In this document: one piece after another, positions 38,611 to 47,897 of the stretch
Numbering within the stretch: the stretch's first letter is position 1
Layout of the letters: every line of letters begins with the position of its first letter
DNA from: Delftia tsuruhatensis
GTDB lineage: Bacteria; Pseudomonadota; Gammaproteobacteria; Burkholderiales; Burkholderiaceae_C
Length of the DNA: 64,000 nucleotides
NCBI RefSeq assembly: GCF_903815225.1
Contig: NZ_LR813084.1
Location: 1,468,501 to 1,532,500 of the forward strand
Direction: 5' to 3'
Notes under the pieces: model-generated
Told to the model about the DNA's origin: nothing
What the model saw: only the letters and a program-made list of their open reading frames with translations
Database searches by the model: none
Program-made: the position numbers and the translations under genes

Positions 38611-38642
38611 CGAAAACAAACAGGGGCCACGAGGGCCCCTGT
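38611..38642 (-). terminator. rne intrinsic terminator
   Basis: Reading the rne strand, ACAGGGGCC-CTCGT-GGCCCCTGT is followed by TTGTTTTCG. It lies 17 bp past the rne stop codon. Confidence 0.8.
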
Positions 38643-38659
38643 GTCGTCACCGCCTGCCG

Positions 38660-41626
38660 TCAGACGTGGGCCGTGCCCTGCCGCTGCTGTTGCTCGAACG
38701 GCAGTTGCAGGTCGCCGAGATCCTTGCGGGTCTCCACAAGGATCAACGGACCATCATCGAGGACGATCAGCGGCGGGCGCTCGCGCACCACGCGCTCGGG
38801 CTGGGGCTCGGCAGCGATGGCGGCCTGGACGGCAGCGACCTTGTCGGGGTCGGAGCCCACCCATTGCAGGCCCGAAGCCTCGGCGAGTGCCTGCAGTTCG
38901 GAGATCGGCAGCGCGTAGGACTGGACCTTGGGCAGGCCGCGCCCGGCAGCCATGGGCTGCGGATCGGCCGCTGCGGCAGCAGGTGTGGCAGCCATGGGCG
39001 CTGCCACCGGGGCAGGTGCTGCGGCTGTCTGCTGCGCGGGCTCGGCAGCGGGCTGGGGCTCCACGGCTGCGACCGCGGCAGCGGGTACCACGGCTTCGGC
39101 GACCACTGCTGAGGCCTGGGCGCCGGTGGCAGCACTTGTCGCATTGAAGTAGCTGCGGCGGGCTGGCTGGTCCTGCCCGGGCGCGGTGGCTTCGACAGGT
39201 TCGAAGGCCTCGAGGGCTTCGCCTTCACGCGGGGCGCGCTCCGCACGGTCGCCCCGGTCGCCACGCTCGCGGCGGTCACGGCCATAGCGGTCGCGCGAAC
39301 GGCGCTGGCGCGGTTGCTCTTCGCCGAAGGCAGGGGCGGCATTGCCCTGGGCTTCATCCTGTTGCTGGACCTGGTTGCCCAGGTTTTCGTCACCCTCGGC
39401 CACTGCGTCGAATGGACGGGGCTGGCGTTCGCCACGTTCACTGCGTTCGCCTCGTTCACCACGCTCGCGGCGGCCTTCGCCTCGTTCCTGGCGCTCGCCG
39501 CGCGGCGTGCGCTCGGCGCGGGGTGCCTCGATGGCGCTGCCATCGGCGGCCACGGCATTCACGGCTTCCAGCGGCTGGCGGTTCTCGCCGTCACGGCTGC
39601 GTTCACCACGGCCGCGGCGCTCACCACGCTCTGTTCGTTCACCGCGCTCCGTGCGCTCGCCACGTTCAGCGTTGCGGCGACTGCGGTCGCCTCCGCCAGC
39701 CTGACGTTCCGCATTGGGGGTGCCGGCGCGCTCGGCATTGCGCTCGGTGCGGTCGCCACGCTCGTTGCGGCGGCCACGGTTGTCGTTGCGGCCTTCACGG
39801 CGCGCTTCGCGTACCGGAGCCTCGGCAGGGGCCACGGGAGCTGCCACCGGGGCAGGCGCCGTGCCAAAGCCGAACAGGCTCTTGAGCCAGGCGAAGAAGC
39901 CCTGTTCACGGACGACCACGGGGGCAGCGGTCGGCGCTGGGGAGGCGGCCGCTGCAGGCCTGGCATCGCGCTGGCCCGGACGGCTGCGGCTGCCTTCGGG
40001 ACGGGGCTCGGCGATGGGCGCCGGCATGTCGGGCAGCACACCCTTGATCATGGGCGTCTGCTTGTTGGTGGGTTCCTGGGAGCGGCGCGTCACCGTGGTT
40101 TCGGCGTCCAGTTCCTCGGCCAGCTTGTAGCTGGCTTCCATGCTTTCGAGGCGTGCATCGTCATGCTTGAGGCGCTCGAGCTTGTAGTGCGGCGTGTCCA
40201 TGGACTTGTTGGGTACCATGATCACGTTGACGCGCTGCTTGAGTTCGATCTTGGTGATCTCGCCGCGCTTTTCGTTGAGCAGGAAGCTGGCCACTTCCAC
40301 GGGCACCTGGCAGTGCACGGCGGCCGTGTTGTCCTTCATGGACTCTTCCTGGATGATGCGCAGGATCTGCAGCGCCGAGCTTTCCGTGTCGCGGATGTGG
40401 CCGGAGCCTCCGCAGCGCGGGCAGTTGATGTGCGCGCCTTCGGACAGGGCGGGCTTGAGGCGCTGGCGGCTCATCTCCATGAGGCCGAACTTGCTGATGG
40501 TGCCGAACTGCACGCGGGCGCGGTCCTGGCGCAGCGCGTCGCGCAGGCGGTTCTCGACCTCGCGGCGGTTCTTGCTCTCCTCCATGTCGATGAAGTCGAT
40601 GACGATCAGGCCGCCCAGGTCGCGCAGGCGCATCTGGCGCGCCACTTCGTCGGCGGCTTCCAGGTTGGTGCGGGTGGCGGTTTCCTCGATGTCGCCGCCC
40701 TTGATGGCGCGGGCCGAGTTGACGTCGATGGAGACCAGGGCCTCGGTGTGGTCGATGACGATGGCGCCGCCCGAGGGCAGGGTCACGGTGCGTGCGTAGG
40801 CCGATTCGATCTGGTGCTCGATCTGGAAGCGGCTGAACAGCGGGGCGTCGTCACGGTAGCGCTTGACGCGGGCGGCATGCTCGGGCATGACGTGCTGCAT
40901 GAACTGCTGCGCCTGCTCGTAGATGTCGTCGGTGTCGATCAGGATGTCGCCGATGTCGCCGTTGAAGTAGTCGCGGATGGCGCGGATCACCAGGCTCGAT
41001 TCCTGGTAGATCAGGAAGGCGCCCTTGGCGGACTTGGCCGCGCCGTCGATGGCGTTCCACAGCTTGAGCAGGTAGTTCAGATCCCACTGCAGCTCGGGCG
41101 CGGTGCGGCCGATGCCGGCGGTGCGCGCGATGATGGACATCCCCTTGGGATACTCGAGCTGGTCCATCGCCTCCTTGAGCTCGGCACGGTCCTCGCCCTC
41201 GATGCGGCGCGAGACGCCACCGCCGCGCGGGTTGTTGGGCATCAGCACCACATAGCGGCCGGCCAGCGAGATGAAGGTGGTCAGGGCCGCACCCTTGTTG
41301 CCGCGTTCTTCCTTCTCGACCTGGACGATCAGCTCCTGGCCTTCGCGGATGACTTCGTTGATGCGTGCCTGGCTGGGCGATACGCCCTCGGCGAAGTACT
41401 GCTTGGAGATTTCCTTGAAGGGCAGGAAACCGTGGCGGTCCTCGCCGTAGTCGACGAAGCAGGCCTCCAGGCTGGGCTCGACGCGGGTGACGACGGCCTT
41501 GTAGATGTTGCCCTTGCGCTGTTCGCGGCCTTCGATCTCGATCTCGTAATCGAGGAGCTTCTGGCCGTCGACGATGGCCAGGCGCCGTTCTTCGGACTGC
41601 GTGGCGTTGATGAGCATCCGTTTCAT
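38660..41626 (-). CDS. rne: Ribonuclease E
   Basis: 988 residues. Main endoribonuclease of mRNA decay and rRNA/tRNA processing, scaffold of the degradosome. The N-terminal catalytic half has the S1 domain ([23 protein letters not shown] region), DNase I-like motif with catalytic Asp301 and Asp344 ([20 protein letters not shown]) and the Zn-link NCPRCGGSG (Cys402, Cys405). The C-terminal half is disordered: a hydrophobic helix [14 protein letters not shown] that may be the membrane-targeting sequence, long Arg/Glu/Gly-rich tracts, then an Ala/Pro-rich segment and a conserved-looking tail ([20 protein letters not shown]). The gene is divergent from rluC across a long leader, as in E. coli. Confidence 0.96.
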   Translation of the reverse strand: MKRMLINATQSEERRLAIVDGQKLLDYEIEIEGREQRKGNIYKAVVTRVEPSLEACFVDYGEDRHGFLPFKEISKQYFAEGVSPSQARINEVIREGQELIVQVEKEERGNKGAALTTFISLAGRYVVLMPNNPRGGGVSRRIEGEDRAELKEAMDQLEYPKGMSIIARTAGIGRTAPELQWDLNYLLKLWNAIDGAAKSAKGAFLIYQESSLVIRAIRDYFNGDIGDILIDTDDIYEQAQQFMQHVMPEHAARVKRYRDDAPLFSRFQIEHQIESAYARTVTLPSGGAIVIDHTEALVSIDVNSARAIKGGDIEETATRTNLEAADEVARQMRLRDLGGLIVIDFIDMEESKNRREVENRLRDALRQDRARVQFGTISKFGLMEMSRQRLKPALSEGAHINCPRCGGSGHIRDTESSALQILRIIQEESMKDNTAAVHCQVPVEVASFLLNEKRGEITKIELKQRVNVIMVPNKSMDTPHYKLERLKHDDARLESMEASYKLAEELDAETTVTRRSQEPTNKQTPMIKGVLPDMPAPIAEPRPEGSRSRPGQRDARPAAAASPAPTAAPVVVREQGFFAWLKSLFGFGTAPAPVAAPVAPAEAPVREARREGRNDNRGRRNERGDRTERNAERAGTPNAERQAGGGDRSRRNAERGERTERGERTERGERRGRGERSRDGENRQPLEAVNAVAADGSAIEAPRAERTPRGERQERGEGRRERGERGERSERGERQPRPFDAVAEGDENLGNQVQQQDEAQGNAAPAFGEEQPRQRRSRDRYGRDRRERGDRGDRAERAPREGEALEAFEPVEATAPGQDQPARRSYFNATSAATGAQASAVVAEAVVPAAAVAAVEPQPAAEPAQQTAAAPAPVAAPMAATPAAAAADPQPMAAGRGLPKVQSYALPISELQALAEASGLQWVGSDPDKVAAVQAAIAAEPQPERVVRERPPLIVLDDGPLILVETRKDLGDLQLPFEQQQRQGTAHV
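39225..39800 (-). repeat. Arg/Glu/Gly-rich repeat tracts in the rne C-terminal domain
   Basis: Within rne, residues about 608-800 consist of short iterations of RGER, RTER, RRER and RGDR units (for example [15 protein letters not shown]). The DNA is correspondingly repetitive, so slippage-driven length variation between strains is likely. In RNase E such Arg-rich regions bind RNA and degradosome partners. Confidence 0.7.
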
Positions 41627-42217
41627 GATGCGTTTCCTTTATTCGTTCTCTCTGGGGCGCGCCGGAGTGCAGCCTCTGCTGCCAGACCGTCACGCCTTTG
41701 ACTTGTAATCAAAGACAGGCTCGCGGGGAGCCGAGATGCCGGACTGACGCGTCGAAACGAAAGGAATCGCCGGATGCCTTGATGCTTGAGACCTGGCTCA
41801 AGTCAGCAATGGGGGCAAGGGCAGGGGGACGAGAGCGATGAGAGAGGCACGCCGTCCAGCTTCGAGCGAAGCTGCTGCACGTGCGGGGCAGGCGGGAGGC
41901 TTGGGGGCGGCAATGATCCTGGGCGCAGGCGTTTTCCTGCTCCACAGTGTGACCATCCATGCCCAAAAGATCCACATGCTCGCTTTGATCCGCTGACAGC
42001 TGCGGACGCCGGGTCCGACACCTTCTGCCAGCTTGAGATTCCGTATCAGTGTTTCAATTCGTCAGCCACAACCGATGCAACGACGAACTTCGCAGGCCAT
42101 CGATTCCTGCTGTTTCGCGTACATGACACCGGATGGCATCGACCTGCCTGTGCGGGGGAAATGGTTGTTTGGACTAAACTCCATGCGAATCAACCACTTA
42201 TAAATAGCTCGGCACAG
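41627..42217. promoter_or_regulatory. rne-rluC divergent control region and probable long rne 5' leader
   Basis: 591 bp with no convincing gene. On the rne strand a TATAAT occurs at 42227-42232, which would give an rne leader of roughly 590 nt; no good -35 goes with it. In E. coli rne has a leader of about 360 nt through which RNase E controls its own mRNA, and the same divergent arrangement with rluC exists, so a comparable role is inferred. On the other strand TATAAA (42199-42204) lies just before the rluC start. Confidence 0.5.
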
Positions 42218-43222
42218 GTGAAACACATTATAGAGGGCAAACCGGCGCACGACCGTCCCCTGGGCGCAGCCTCCGCCTCCGTGCGGCTGGTCGAAGTCGA
42301 CGCTGATTCGGCCGGCCAGCGGCTGGACAACTTTCTGATACGCCATCTCAAAGGCGTTCCCAAGACGCATGTCTACCGCATCATCCGCAGTGGTGAAGTG
42401 CGCATCAACAAGGGGCGTGCCAGTGCGGAAACCCGCGTTTCGCCAGGCGATGTCGTGCGGGTTCCGCCTGTCCGCATTTCCGAGAGGGTCGCGGAAAAGG
42501 CCGAGCGCCCGGCGCCCGCCAGGGATTTCCCCAGCCTGCTGGAAGACGAGCACCTGATCGCCATCGACAAACCCGCCGGCGTGGCCGTGCACGGAGGCTC
42601 GGGGGTGAGCTTCGGGGTCATCGAGCAATTGCGCCAGGCGAGGCCGCAGTGCCGCTTCCTGGAGCTGGTGCACCGGCTGGATCGCGAGACCTCGGGTATC
42701 TTGCTGGTGGCCAAGAAGCGCTCGGCGCTGACGCATCTGCAAGACCAGTTCCGCGAGCGTGAAACCGGCAAGACCTATCTGGCCCTGGTCCAGGGCACGT
42801 GGCCGGCCAGCCGCAAGGTGATCGATCTGCCGCTGCACAAATATCTGCAGGCCGACGGCGAGCGCCGTGTACGCGTGACCACGGCCGACGACCCCGACGG
42901 CATGCGCTCCGTCACCCTGGTGCGCGTGCGCAGCACGATGGCACCTCAACCCCTGCTGGGCCTGCCGGCCATGAGCCTGCTGGAGGTGACCATCAAGACC
43001 GGGCGCACGCACCAGATCCGCGTGCACCTGTCCAGCCAGGGGCATCCGATTGCCGGGGATGACAAATACGGCGACTTCGATCTGAACCGTCGGCTGCAGA
43101 AGCAGGGGCTCAAACGCATGTTCCTGCATGCCTGGCGGCTACAGTTCACTCACCCGGCCAGTGGCGAGCGGGTGGAACTGCGCGCCGAGCTTCCCGAAGA
43201 GCTGGCCCGTTTCGCCGGCTGA
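42218..43222 (+). CDS. rluC: 23S rRNA pseudouridine synthase RluC
   Basis: 334 residues from the GTG at 42218 (reads KHIIEGKPAHDR next). An ATG at 42161 and a GTG at 42281 (VRLVEVDADSAG) are in-frame alternatives; the region of similarity to E. coli RluC starts at VRLVEVDADSAGQRLDNFL. An S4 RNA-binding domain (HVYRIIRSGEVRINKGRA) precedes the RluA-type catalytic domain with HRLDRETSGIL, whose Asp (residue 155) is the catalytic aspartate. It isomerises uridines 955, 2504 and 2580 of 23S rRNA in E. coli. Gene order rne/rluC is conserved. Confidence 0.93.
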   Translation: MKHIIEGKPAHDRPLGAASASVRLVEVDADSAGQRLDNFLIRHLKGVPKTHVYRIIRSGEVRINKGRASAETRVSPGDVVRVPPVRISERVAEKAERPAPARDFPSLLEDEHLIAIDKPAGVAVHGGSGVSFGVIEQLRQARPQCRFLELVHRLDRETSGILLVAKKRSALTHLQDQFRERETGKTYLALVQGTWPASRKVIDLPLHKYLQADGERRVRVTTADDPDGMRSVTLVRVRSTMAPQPLLGLPAMSLLEVTIKTGRTHQIRVHLSSQGHPIAGDDKYGDFDLNRRLQKQGLKRMFLHAWRLQFTHPASGERVELRAELPEELARFAG

Positions 43223-43246
43223 GGCCGGCACTGACTATCCCCAGAT

Positions 43247-43936
43247 ATGACAACTTCTGCTGGTTCTTCCGAGAGGCAACGCGCGCGGCGCTTTGATCTG
43301 ATCGCCTTCGACTGGGATGGCACGCTGTCGGACTCCACGGCCGTGATCGTGAAGTGCATACAGGCGGCGGTGGCGGACGTGGGCGGCACGCCACCCAGCG
43401 ACGAGGCGGCTTCCTATGTGATCGGCATGGCGCTGATGCCGGCGCTGGCGCGCGCCGCGCCCGATGTGCCACCGGATAAATATCCCGAGCTGGGCAATCG
43501 CTACCGCCACCATTTCTTTCGCCACCAGGATGACATCAGCCTGTTCCCCGGCGTGCTGCCCATGCTGGCCGCGCTGCGAGGGCGAGGCCACTGGCTGGCC
43601 GTGGCCACGGGCAAGAGCCGGCGCGGCCTCAACGATGCGTTGCAGGACCCGCAGTTGCGCGGAATGTTCGATGGTTCGCGGACGGCGGACGAGACCGCGG
43701 GCAAGCCCCATCCGCTGATGTTGCAGGAGCTGATGGCCGAATTCGGCGTGGAGCCCGGGCGTGTGCTGATGATTGGCGATACCACCCATGACCTGGAGTT
43801 GGCGCGCAACGCCGGCTGTGCCAGCGTGGGCGTGGGCTACGGGGCACATGCCTCCGATGGTTTCGGTGCGCTGGAGCCGCTGCATGTGGCGCACAGTGTT
43901 GCGGATTTGCATCAGTGGCTGCTGGCCCATGCGTGA
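43247..43936 (+). CDS. HAD-superfamily hydrolase, phosphoglycolate-phosphatase-like
   Basis: 229 residues. All four HAD motifs are visible: DWDGTLSDS (nucleophile and acid/base Asp), ATGKS (motif II), the Lys in AGKPHP (motif III) and GDTTHDLELA (motif IV). The alpha-helical cap places it in subfamily IA near Gph, but the substrate is uncertain. It follows rluC by 24 bp and precedes the Rieske gene by 54 bp; these plus-strand genes through sppA look like one operon ended by the terminator at 45420-45456. Confidence 0.9.
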   Translation: MTTSAGSSERQRARRFDLIAFDWDGTLSDSTAVIVKCIQAAVADVGGTPPSDEAASYVIGMALMPALARAAPDVPPDKYPELGNRYRHHFFRHQDDISLFPGVLPMLAALRGRGHWLAVATGKSRRGLNDALQDPQLRGMFDGSRTADETAGKPHPLMLQELMAEFGVEPGRVLMIGDTTHDLELARNAGCASVGVGYGAHASDGFGALEPLHVAHSVADLHQWLLAHA

Positions 43937-43990
43937 TCCGTCATGCCCGCGTCAGCAGCGGCTGCCATTCTTCTCCGGAGGGCCTTCGGA

Positions 43991-44356
43991 ATGACTGAGC
44001 GCATCTTCCTGTGCCCCAGCGAGGCCTTGCGAGAGGGGGGGCTGGCCGTGCCGTTCGATGTGGTCCATGCGGGGCATGCCTGCCGTGCCTTTGCCATCCG
44101 CTTCGAGGGGCGGGTGCATGCCTACCTGAATCGTTGCACCCATGTGGCCATGGAAATGGACTACCAGCCGGGCCGCCTTTTCGATGACTCCGGGCGCTGG
44201 CTGCTGTGCGCCACCCATGGCGCAGTCTATGCGCCGGACAGCGGTGCGTGCGCTGGCGGGCCCTGTCGGGGTGGCCTCGTGAAAATCTCCCTGAGCGAAG
44301 GCGCGGGGGTGGTGCACTGGCATACTGCCGATAACCTGAAACCCGTCGAGTTCTGA
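43991..44356 (+). CDS. Rieske [2Fe-2S] ferredoxin-like protein
   Basis: 121 residues from the ATG at 43991 (MTERIFLC). A single Rieske domain with both cluster loops intact: NRCTHVAM (Cys-x-His) and LLCATHGAVY (Cys-x2-His), then a GPCRGGLVKI tail. No membrane anchor or signal, so soluble and cytosolic. Small Rieske proteins serve as electron carriers for oxygenases, but no oxygenase is nearby; the conserved setting between a HAD hydrolase and sppA gives no clear role. It ends one base before the sppA start codon. Confidence 0.88.
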   Translation: MTERIFLCPSEALREGGLAVPFDVVHAGHACRAFAIRFEGRVHAYLNRCTHVAMEMDYQPGRLFDDSGRWLLCATHGAVYAPDSGACAGGPCRGGLVKISLSEGAGVVHWHTADNLKPVEF

Positions 44357-44357
44357 C

Positions 44358-45401
44358 ATGACTTCCCCCATACCTCCGGAAAATCCTGGCTCCGCATCGC
44401 ACCCGACCCCGGGCGCGGACCTGTGGGCCAGGGCCACGCCTGCCGCGGCGGCCGCCGATGCCCGCGCGGCATCCAGCGGCTGGGAACGGGATGTGCTGGA
44501 AAAGCTGGTCTTCGCCACCATCAACGAGCAGCGTGCCGCGCGCCGCTGGCGCCTGTTCGGGCGTCTGCTGTGGGCGGCGGTCATCCTTGCCGTGCTGTGG
44601 GTGCTGTTCGCCAAGGACACCGCGACCACGACCAGCTCTTCCCCGCACACCGCGGTGGTCGAGGTCAAGGGCGAGATCGCCGCGGGCGCCGATGCCAGCG
44701 CGGAATTCGTGGTTGCCGCCATGCGCAGCGCCTTCGAGGATTCCGGCTCGCGCGCCGTGGTGCTGCTGATCAACTCGCCGGGGGGCAGTCCGGTGCAGGC
44801 CGGCATCATCAATGACGAAATCATTCGCCTCAAGGGCAAGTACGACAAGCCGCTGTATGCCGTGGTCGAGGAGACCTGCGCCTCGGCGGCCTACTACATC
44901 GCCGCGGCGGCCGACGAGATCTTTGTCGACAAGGCCAGCATCGTGGGCAGCATCGGCGTGCTCATGGATGGCTTCGGTTTCACGGGCGCCATGGAGAAGC
45001 TGGGCGTGGAGCGCAGGCTGCTGACGGCGGGCGAGAACAAGGGCTTCCTGGATCCCTTCAGTCCCATGTCCGAGGCGCAGCGTGCACATGCGCACCAGAT
45101 GCTGGGCCAGATCCATTCGCAATTCATCAATGTGGTCAAGGCCGGCCGCGGCGACCGGCTGCACGAGACGCCCGAAACCTTCAGCGGCCTGTTCTGGACG
45201 GGGCAGCAGGCGGTGGAGATGGGCCTGGCCGACAAACTGGGCAGCCTCGACTACGTGGCCCGCGAGGTGGTCAAGGCCGAGGAGGTCGTCGACTACACGC
45301 GCCGCGACAATGTGGCCGAGCGTCTGGCCAAGCGCTTTGGCGCGGCCTTCGGTGGCGGCGCGGTGCAGGCCCTGCGTTCCAGCCTGCCGGTCTTGCGCTG
45401 A
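44358..45401 (+). CDS. sppA: Signal peptide peptidase SppA (S49 serine peptidase)
   Basis: 347 residues, the short single-domain SppA form. One N-terminal membrane segment (LLWAAVILAVLWVLF, about 70-85) anchors a periplasmic protease domain. The S49 motifs are clear: LLINSPGGSPVQAG, the nucleophile Ser176 in EETCASAAYYIA, IVGSIGVLMDGFGF, and probable general-base Lys228 in AGENKGFLDPF. It degrades cleaved signal peptides in the membrane. A Pro/Ala-rich, probably cytoplasmic leader of about 60 residues precedes the helix. Confidence 0.92.
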   Translation: MTSPIPPENPGSASHPTPGADLWARATPAAAAADARAASSGWERDVLEKLVFATINEQRAARRWRLFGRLLWAAVILAVLWVLFAKDTATTTSSSPHTAVVEVKGEIAAGADASAEFVVAAMRSAFEDSGSRAVVLLINSPGGSPVQAGIINDEIIRLKGKYDKPLYAVVEETCASAAYYIAAAADEIFVDKASIVGSIGVLMDGFGFTGAMEKLGVERRLLTAGENKGFLDPFSPMSEAQRAHAHQMLGQIHSQFINVVKAGRGDRLHETPETFSGLFWTGQQAVEMGLADKLGSLDYVAREVVKAEEVVDYTRRDNVAERLAKRFGAAFGGGAVQALRSSLPVLR

Positions 45402-45419
45402 ACGGGTTCCCGGCGCTTG

Positions 45420-45456
45420 AAAAGCCCGCCTTCCAGGGGAAGCGCGGGCTTTTTTG
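45420..45456. terminator. Bidirectional terminator between sppA and the RsmI-like gene
   Basis: AAAGCCCGC (45421-45429) pairs with GCGGGCTTT (45444-45452), with an inner CTTCC/GGAAG stem; T and A runs on the two sides serve both convergent genes. Confidence 0.88.
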
Positions 45457-45469
45457 TCGGGCGGCTTTC

Positions 45470-46261
45470 TCAACGCCCGATGGAAAACACCACCGGCGTG
45501 CGGTTGTCCGGTACCTCCCTGTGCTGGCGCCATTCGCGCACCAGGCGGCTTTCGATGCGGGCGTTTTCCAGTGTCAGGCCGCAGGCCAGGGCCAGACGCG
45601 TATGAGGTTGCAACGTCTGCAGCAAGGCCTGCCACAGTGCGGCATTGCGGTAGGGGGTCTCTATGAACTGCTGGGTCTGGCCCTGGCGCAGCGCGAGCGC
45701 TTCGAGCTCCTTGATGCGCTGTGAGCGCCCGCCCGGATCCTGGGGCAGATAGCCTACGAAGGCATAGTTCTGCCCATTGAGCCCGCTGGCGGCCAGGGCC
45801 AGCAGCAGCGATACCGGCCCGACCAGCGGTACGACCCGGATGGCCAGATCATGCGCTGCACGTACGATGGAGCTGCCGGGGTCGGCCACGGCCGGCATGC
45901 CGGCTTCGCTGACCAGGCCCATGTCATGGCCCGCCAGCAGCGGGGCCAGCAGCGGCCTGGCGTCGAAGACGGCAGCGCCCTTGTCGCCGTGGTCACCCTT
46001 CTTGTGGGCTTCGCGGGGCAGTTCGGTGATCTGCTGGGCCTGCAGCGGCTGGACCAGGCCGTGCAGTGCATCGACGCGCTTGAGGTAGGCGCGTGTGCTC
46101 TTGGCGTTCTCGCAGATCCAGTGCGTCAGGCGTGACGCGGTGCGCAGCGTTCCATCGGGCAGCACGTCGGCCAGCGGTGTCTGTTCGTCGCAGCCGAAGT
46201 CCAGGGGGGCGGGCACCAGATACAGCGTTCCCTTGGCGCTTTTGGGAAGGGCCTCGCTCAT
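45470..46261 (-). CDS. RsmI-related SAM-dependent methyltransferase (tetrapyrrole methylase fold)
   Basis: 263 residues. The tetrapyrrole-methylase fold is seen in GTLYLVPAPLDFG at the N-terminus, MGLVSEAGMPAVADPGSSIV and VPLVGPVSLLLALAASGLNGQNYAFVGYLP, close to RsmI, which 2'-O-methylates C1402 of 16S rRNA. It diverges elsewhere from canonical RsmI and lacks its usual start, so it may be the RsmI-like paralogue known from betaproteobacteria rather than RsmI itself. Its ATG overlaps the maf stop codon by 4 bp. Confidence 0.8.
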   Translation of the reverse strand: MSEALPKSAKGTLYLVPAPLDFGCDEQTPLADVLPDGTLRTASRLTHWICENAKSTRAYLKRVDALHGLVQPLQAQQITELPREAHKKGDHGDKGAAVFDARPLLAPLLAGHDMGLVSEAGMPAVADPGSSIVRAAHDLAIRVVPLVGPVSLLLALAASGLNGQNYAFVGYLPQDPGGRSQRIKELEALALRQGQTQQFIETPYRNAALWQALLQTLQPHTRLALACGLTLENARIESRLVREWRQHREVPDNRTPVVFSIGR

Positions 46262-46878
46262 GGCAGCACCGCCCCTGCGGCGCGCAGCAGCTGGCAGGTG
46301 CGGATCAGGGGCAGGCCGATCAGCGCCGTGGGGTCATCGCTGACGATGGCGTCGAGCAGGGAGATGCCCAGGCCTTCGCTCTTGGCGCTGCCCGCGCAGT
46401 CATAGGGCTGTTCGGCGCGCAGATAGCGTTCGATCTCTGCATCATTCAGCTCACGAAAGCGCACCTGGACCGTCACCACGTCGGTTTCGGCAAAGCCTGT
46501 TTCCAGGCAGACCACGCTCACGGCGGTATGGAAATTCATCTGGCGTCCGCTCATCAGGCGCAATTGCTCGGTGGCGCGCTCATGGTTGCCGGGCTTGGAC
46601 AGTGGCTGGCCGTCAAGCTCGGGGACCTGGTCGGAGCCGATGACCACTGCCTGCGGGTGCCGCGCGGCCACAGCATGGGCCTTGGCGCGGGCCAGGCGCA
46701 GCGACAGGTCGAGCGGTGTTTCCCCAGCCAGCGGCGTTTCGTCGACCTCGGGCGAGAGGGTCTGGAAAGGCAGGCGCAGCCGCTCCAGCAATTCGCGGCG
46801 GTAGCGGGAGGTGGAACCGAGGATCAGGGGGCGTCCCGGGCCGGGAGCCTGGGACGAAGTGGGGTGGGAAGCTTGCAT
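46258..46878 (-). CDS. maf: Maf-family nucleotide pyrophosphatase (YceF type)
   Basis: 206 residues. Maf proteins hydrolyse modified or canonical nucleotides to monophosphates; the YceF branch prefers m7GTP. The N-terminal ILGSTSRYRRELLERL and the acidic catalytic segments VDETPLAGE and VVIGSDQV are present, as is KSEGLGISLLDAIVSDDPTALIGLPL. It is divergent from yceD by 25 bp, and its location next to yceD-rpmF matches yceF in E. coli. The overlapping downstream gene is the RsmI-like methylase. Confidence 0.92.
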   Translation of the reverse strand: MQASHPTSSQAPGPGRPLILGSTSRYRRELLERLRLPFQTLSPEVDETPLAGETPLDLSLRLARAKAHAVAARHPQAVVIGSDQVPELDGQPLSKPGNHERATEQLRLMSGRQMNFHTAVSVVCLETGFAETDVVTVQVRFRELNDAEIERYLRAEQPYDCAGSAKSEGLGISLLDAIVSDDPTALIGLPLIRTCQLLRAAGAVLP

Positions 46879-46903
46879 GCCCGGATTCTCTTACACTGCC
46901 CGC

Positions 46904-47461
46904 ATGAGCAAGGAATTTTCTGCGGCCCGTCTCGATGTTCGCGCGTTTGCGCAGTCGCAGGGCCATCTTCAGGACGAGGTCGCCCTGTCGGTCTTCCCGC
47001 GCCTGGCCCAGGATGCGCAGCCGGATGCCGGCGAAGCACGTGGCCATGTGCATTGGCAGGCCGAGGGCGAACTGGTCGATCAGACCGGCGGCCCTGGTCA
47101 GGTGTGGCTGCATCTCCAGGCTGATGCCGTGGTGCCCATGGTCTGCCAGCGTTGCATGACCGTGGCTCCGATCTCCCTGCAGGTCGATCGGTCTTTCCGC
47201 TTCGTGGCGGATGAGGCAACGGCCGAGGCCGAGGATGACGAGAGCGAGGAGGATGTGCTGGTGCTCAGTCGTGAGTTCAACCTGCTCGAGCTCATCGAGG
47301 ATGAGTTGCTCATGGAGTTGCCCGTGGTGCCTCGGCACGACAGCTGTCCCGAGCCCGTGCGCATGCAATCCAGTGACGCCGATTTCGAGCAGGCCAACGA
47401 GGAAAAGCCCAGTCCGTTCGCCGTCCTGCGCGGGCTGGATGTGGGCAAATCGGCCGACTGA
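46904..47461 (+). CDS. yceD: YceD (DUF177), 23S rRNA accumulation protein
   Basis: 185 residues from the ATG at 46904. YceD/DUF177 is needed for normal 23S rRNA levels and sits next to rpmF in most bacteria. The family zinc-type CQRCM pair is at about 86-90, followed by an acidic stretch (EAEDDESEEDVLVL) and the end SPFAVLRGLDVGKS, a hallmark tail. It is the first gene of the rpmF-fab cluster. Confidence 0.92.
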   Translation: MSKEFSAARLDVRAFAQSQGHLQDEVALSVFPRLAQDAQPDAGEARGHVHWQAEGELVDQTGGPGQVWLHLQADAVVPMVCQRCMTVAPISLQVDRSFRFVADEATAEAEDDESEEDVLVLSREFNLLELIEDELLMELPVVPRHDSCPEPVRMQSSDADFEQANEEKPSPFAVLRGLDVGKSAD

Positions 47462-47507
47462 TGGCGATGCCCGACAAAAAGGCCGGGGCCTTGAAAAGCG
47501 ATTGCGC

Positions 47508-47513
47508 TATAAT
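47508..47513 (+). promoter_or_regulatory. Probable rpmF -10 element
   Basis: Perfect TATAAT 85 bp before the rpmF start in the yceD-rpmF gap. No matching -35 at the right distance (TTGAAA lies only 11 bp upstream), so it may depend on an activator or an extended element. Confidence 0.5.
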
Positions 47514-47598
47514 CAAGGGCTTCGCGCGAAACCCCCTCGTGTCTTTAATGGGCTGATCGCGTTTTTTACCAACCCTTTCAAGATACACAGGAGCCATC

Positions 47599-47781
47599 AT
47601 GGCTGTTCAGCAGAACAAGAAGTCCCCCTCCAAGCGCGGCATGCACCGTTCGCACAATGCACTGAATGTGCCCGGCATCGCCGTGGAACCCACCACCGGT
47701 GAGACCCATCTGCGCCACCACATCAGCCCCAACGGCGTGTACCGCGGCCGTCAAGTGCTGAAGAACAAGTCCGAAGCCTGA
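47599..47781 (+). CDS. rpmF: 50S ribosomal protein L32
   Basis: 60 residues, full length. Starts [19 protein letters not shown], the usual L32 N-terminus, and continues with [26 protein letters not shown] precedes the ATG. It sits between yceD and plsX as in most proteobacteria; a terminator follows. Confidence 0.98.
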
Positions 47782-47801
47782 TCTTCGGCACTTCCCGCAG
47801 G

Positions 47802-47842
47802 GCCCGCGGCTACAGTTTTCGTAGCGCGGGCTTTTGTTTTTC
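47802..47842 (+). terminator. Terminator between rpmF and plsX
   Basis: GCCCGC/GCGGGC (47802-47807 with 47826-47831) and GCTAC/GTAGC (47809-47813 with 47821-47825) form a stem with one bulged G, followed by CTTTTGTTTTTC. It probably limits read-through from highly expressed rpmF into the fab genes. Confidence 0.8.
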
Positions 47843-47897
47843 TGATTGCTGCTCTCTTTCTTCTCAAGCCGCGCAGCAGGCTTGCCAGTAGTCGCTC

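Noticed and set aside
39314..41701. 795-codon open frame on the plus strand
   Set aside because: Antisense shadow of rne, which is unmistakable on the other strand.
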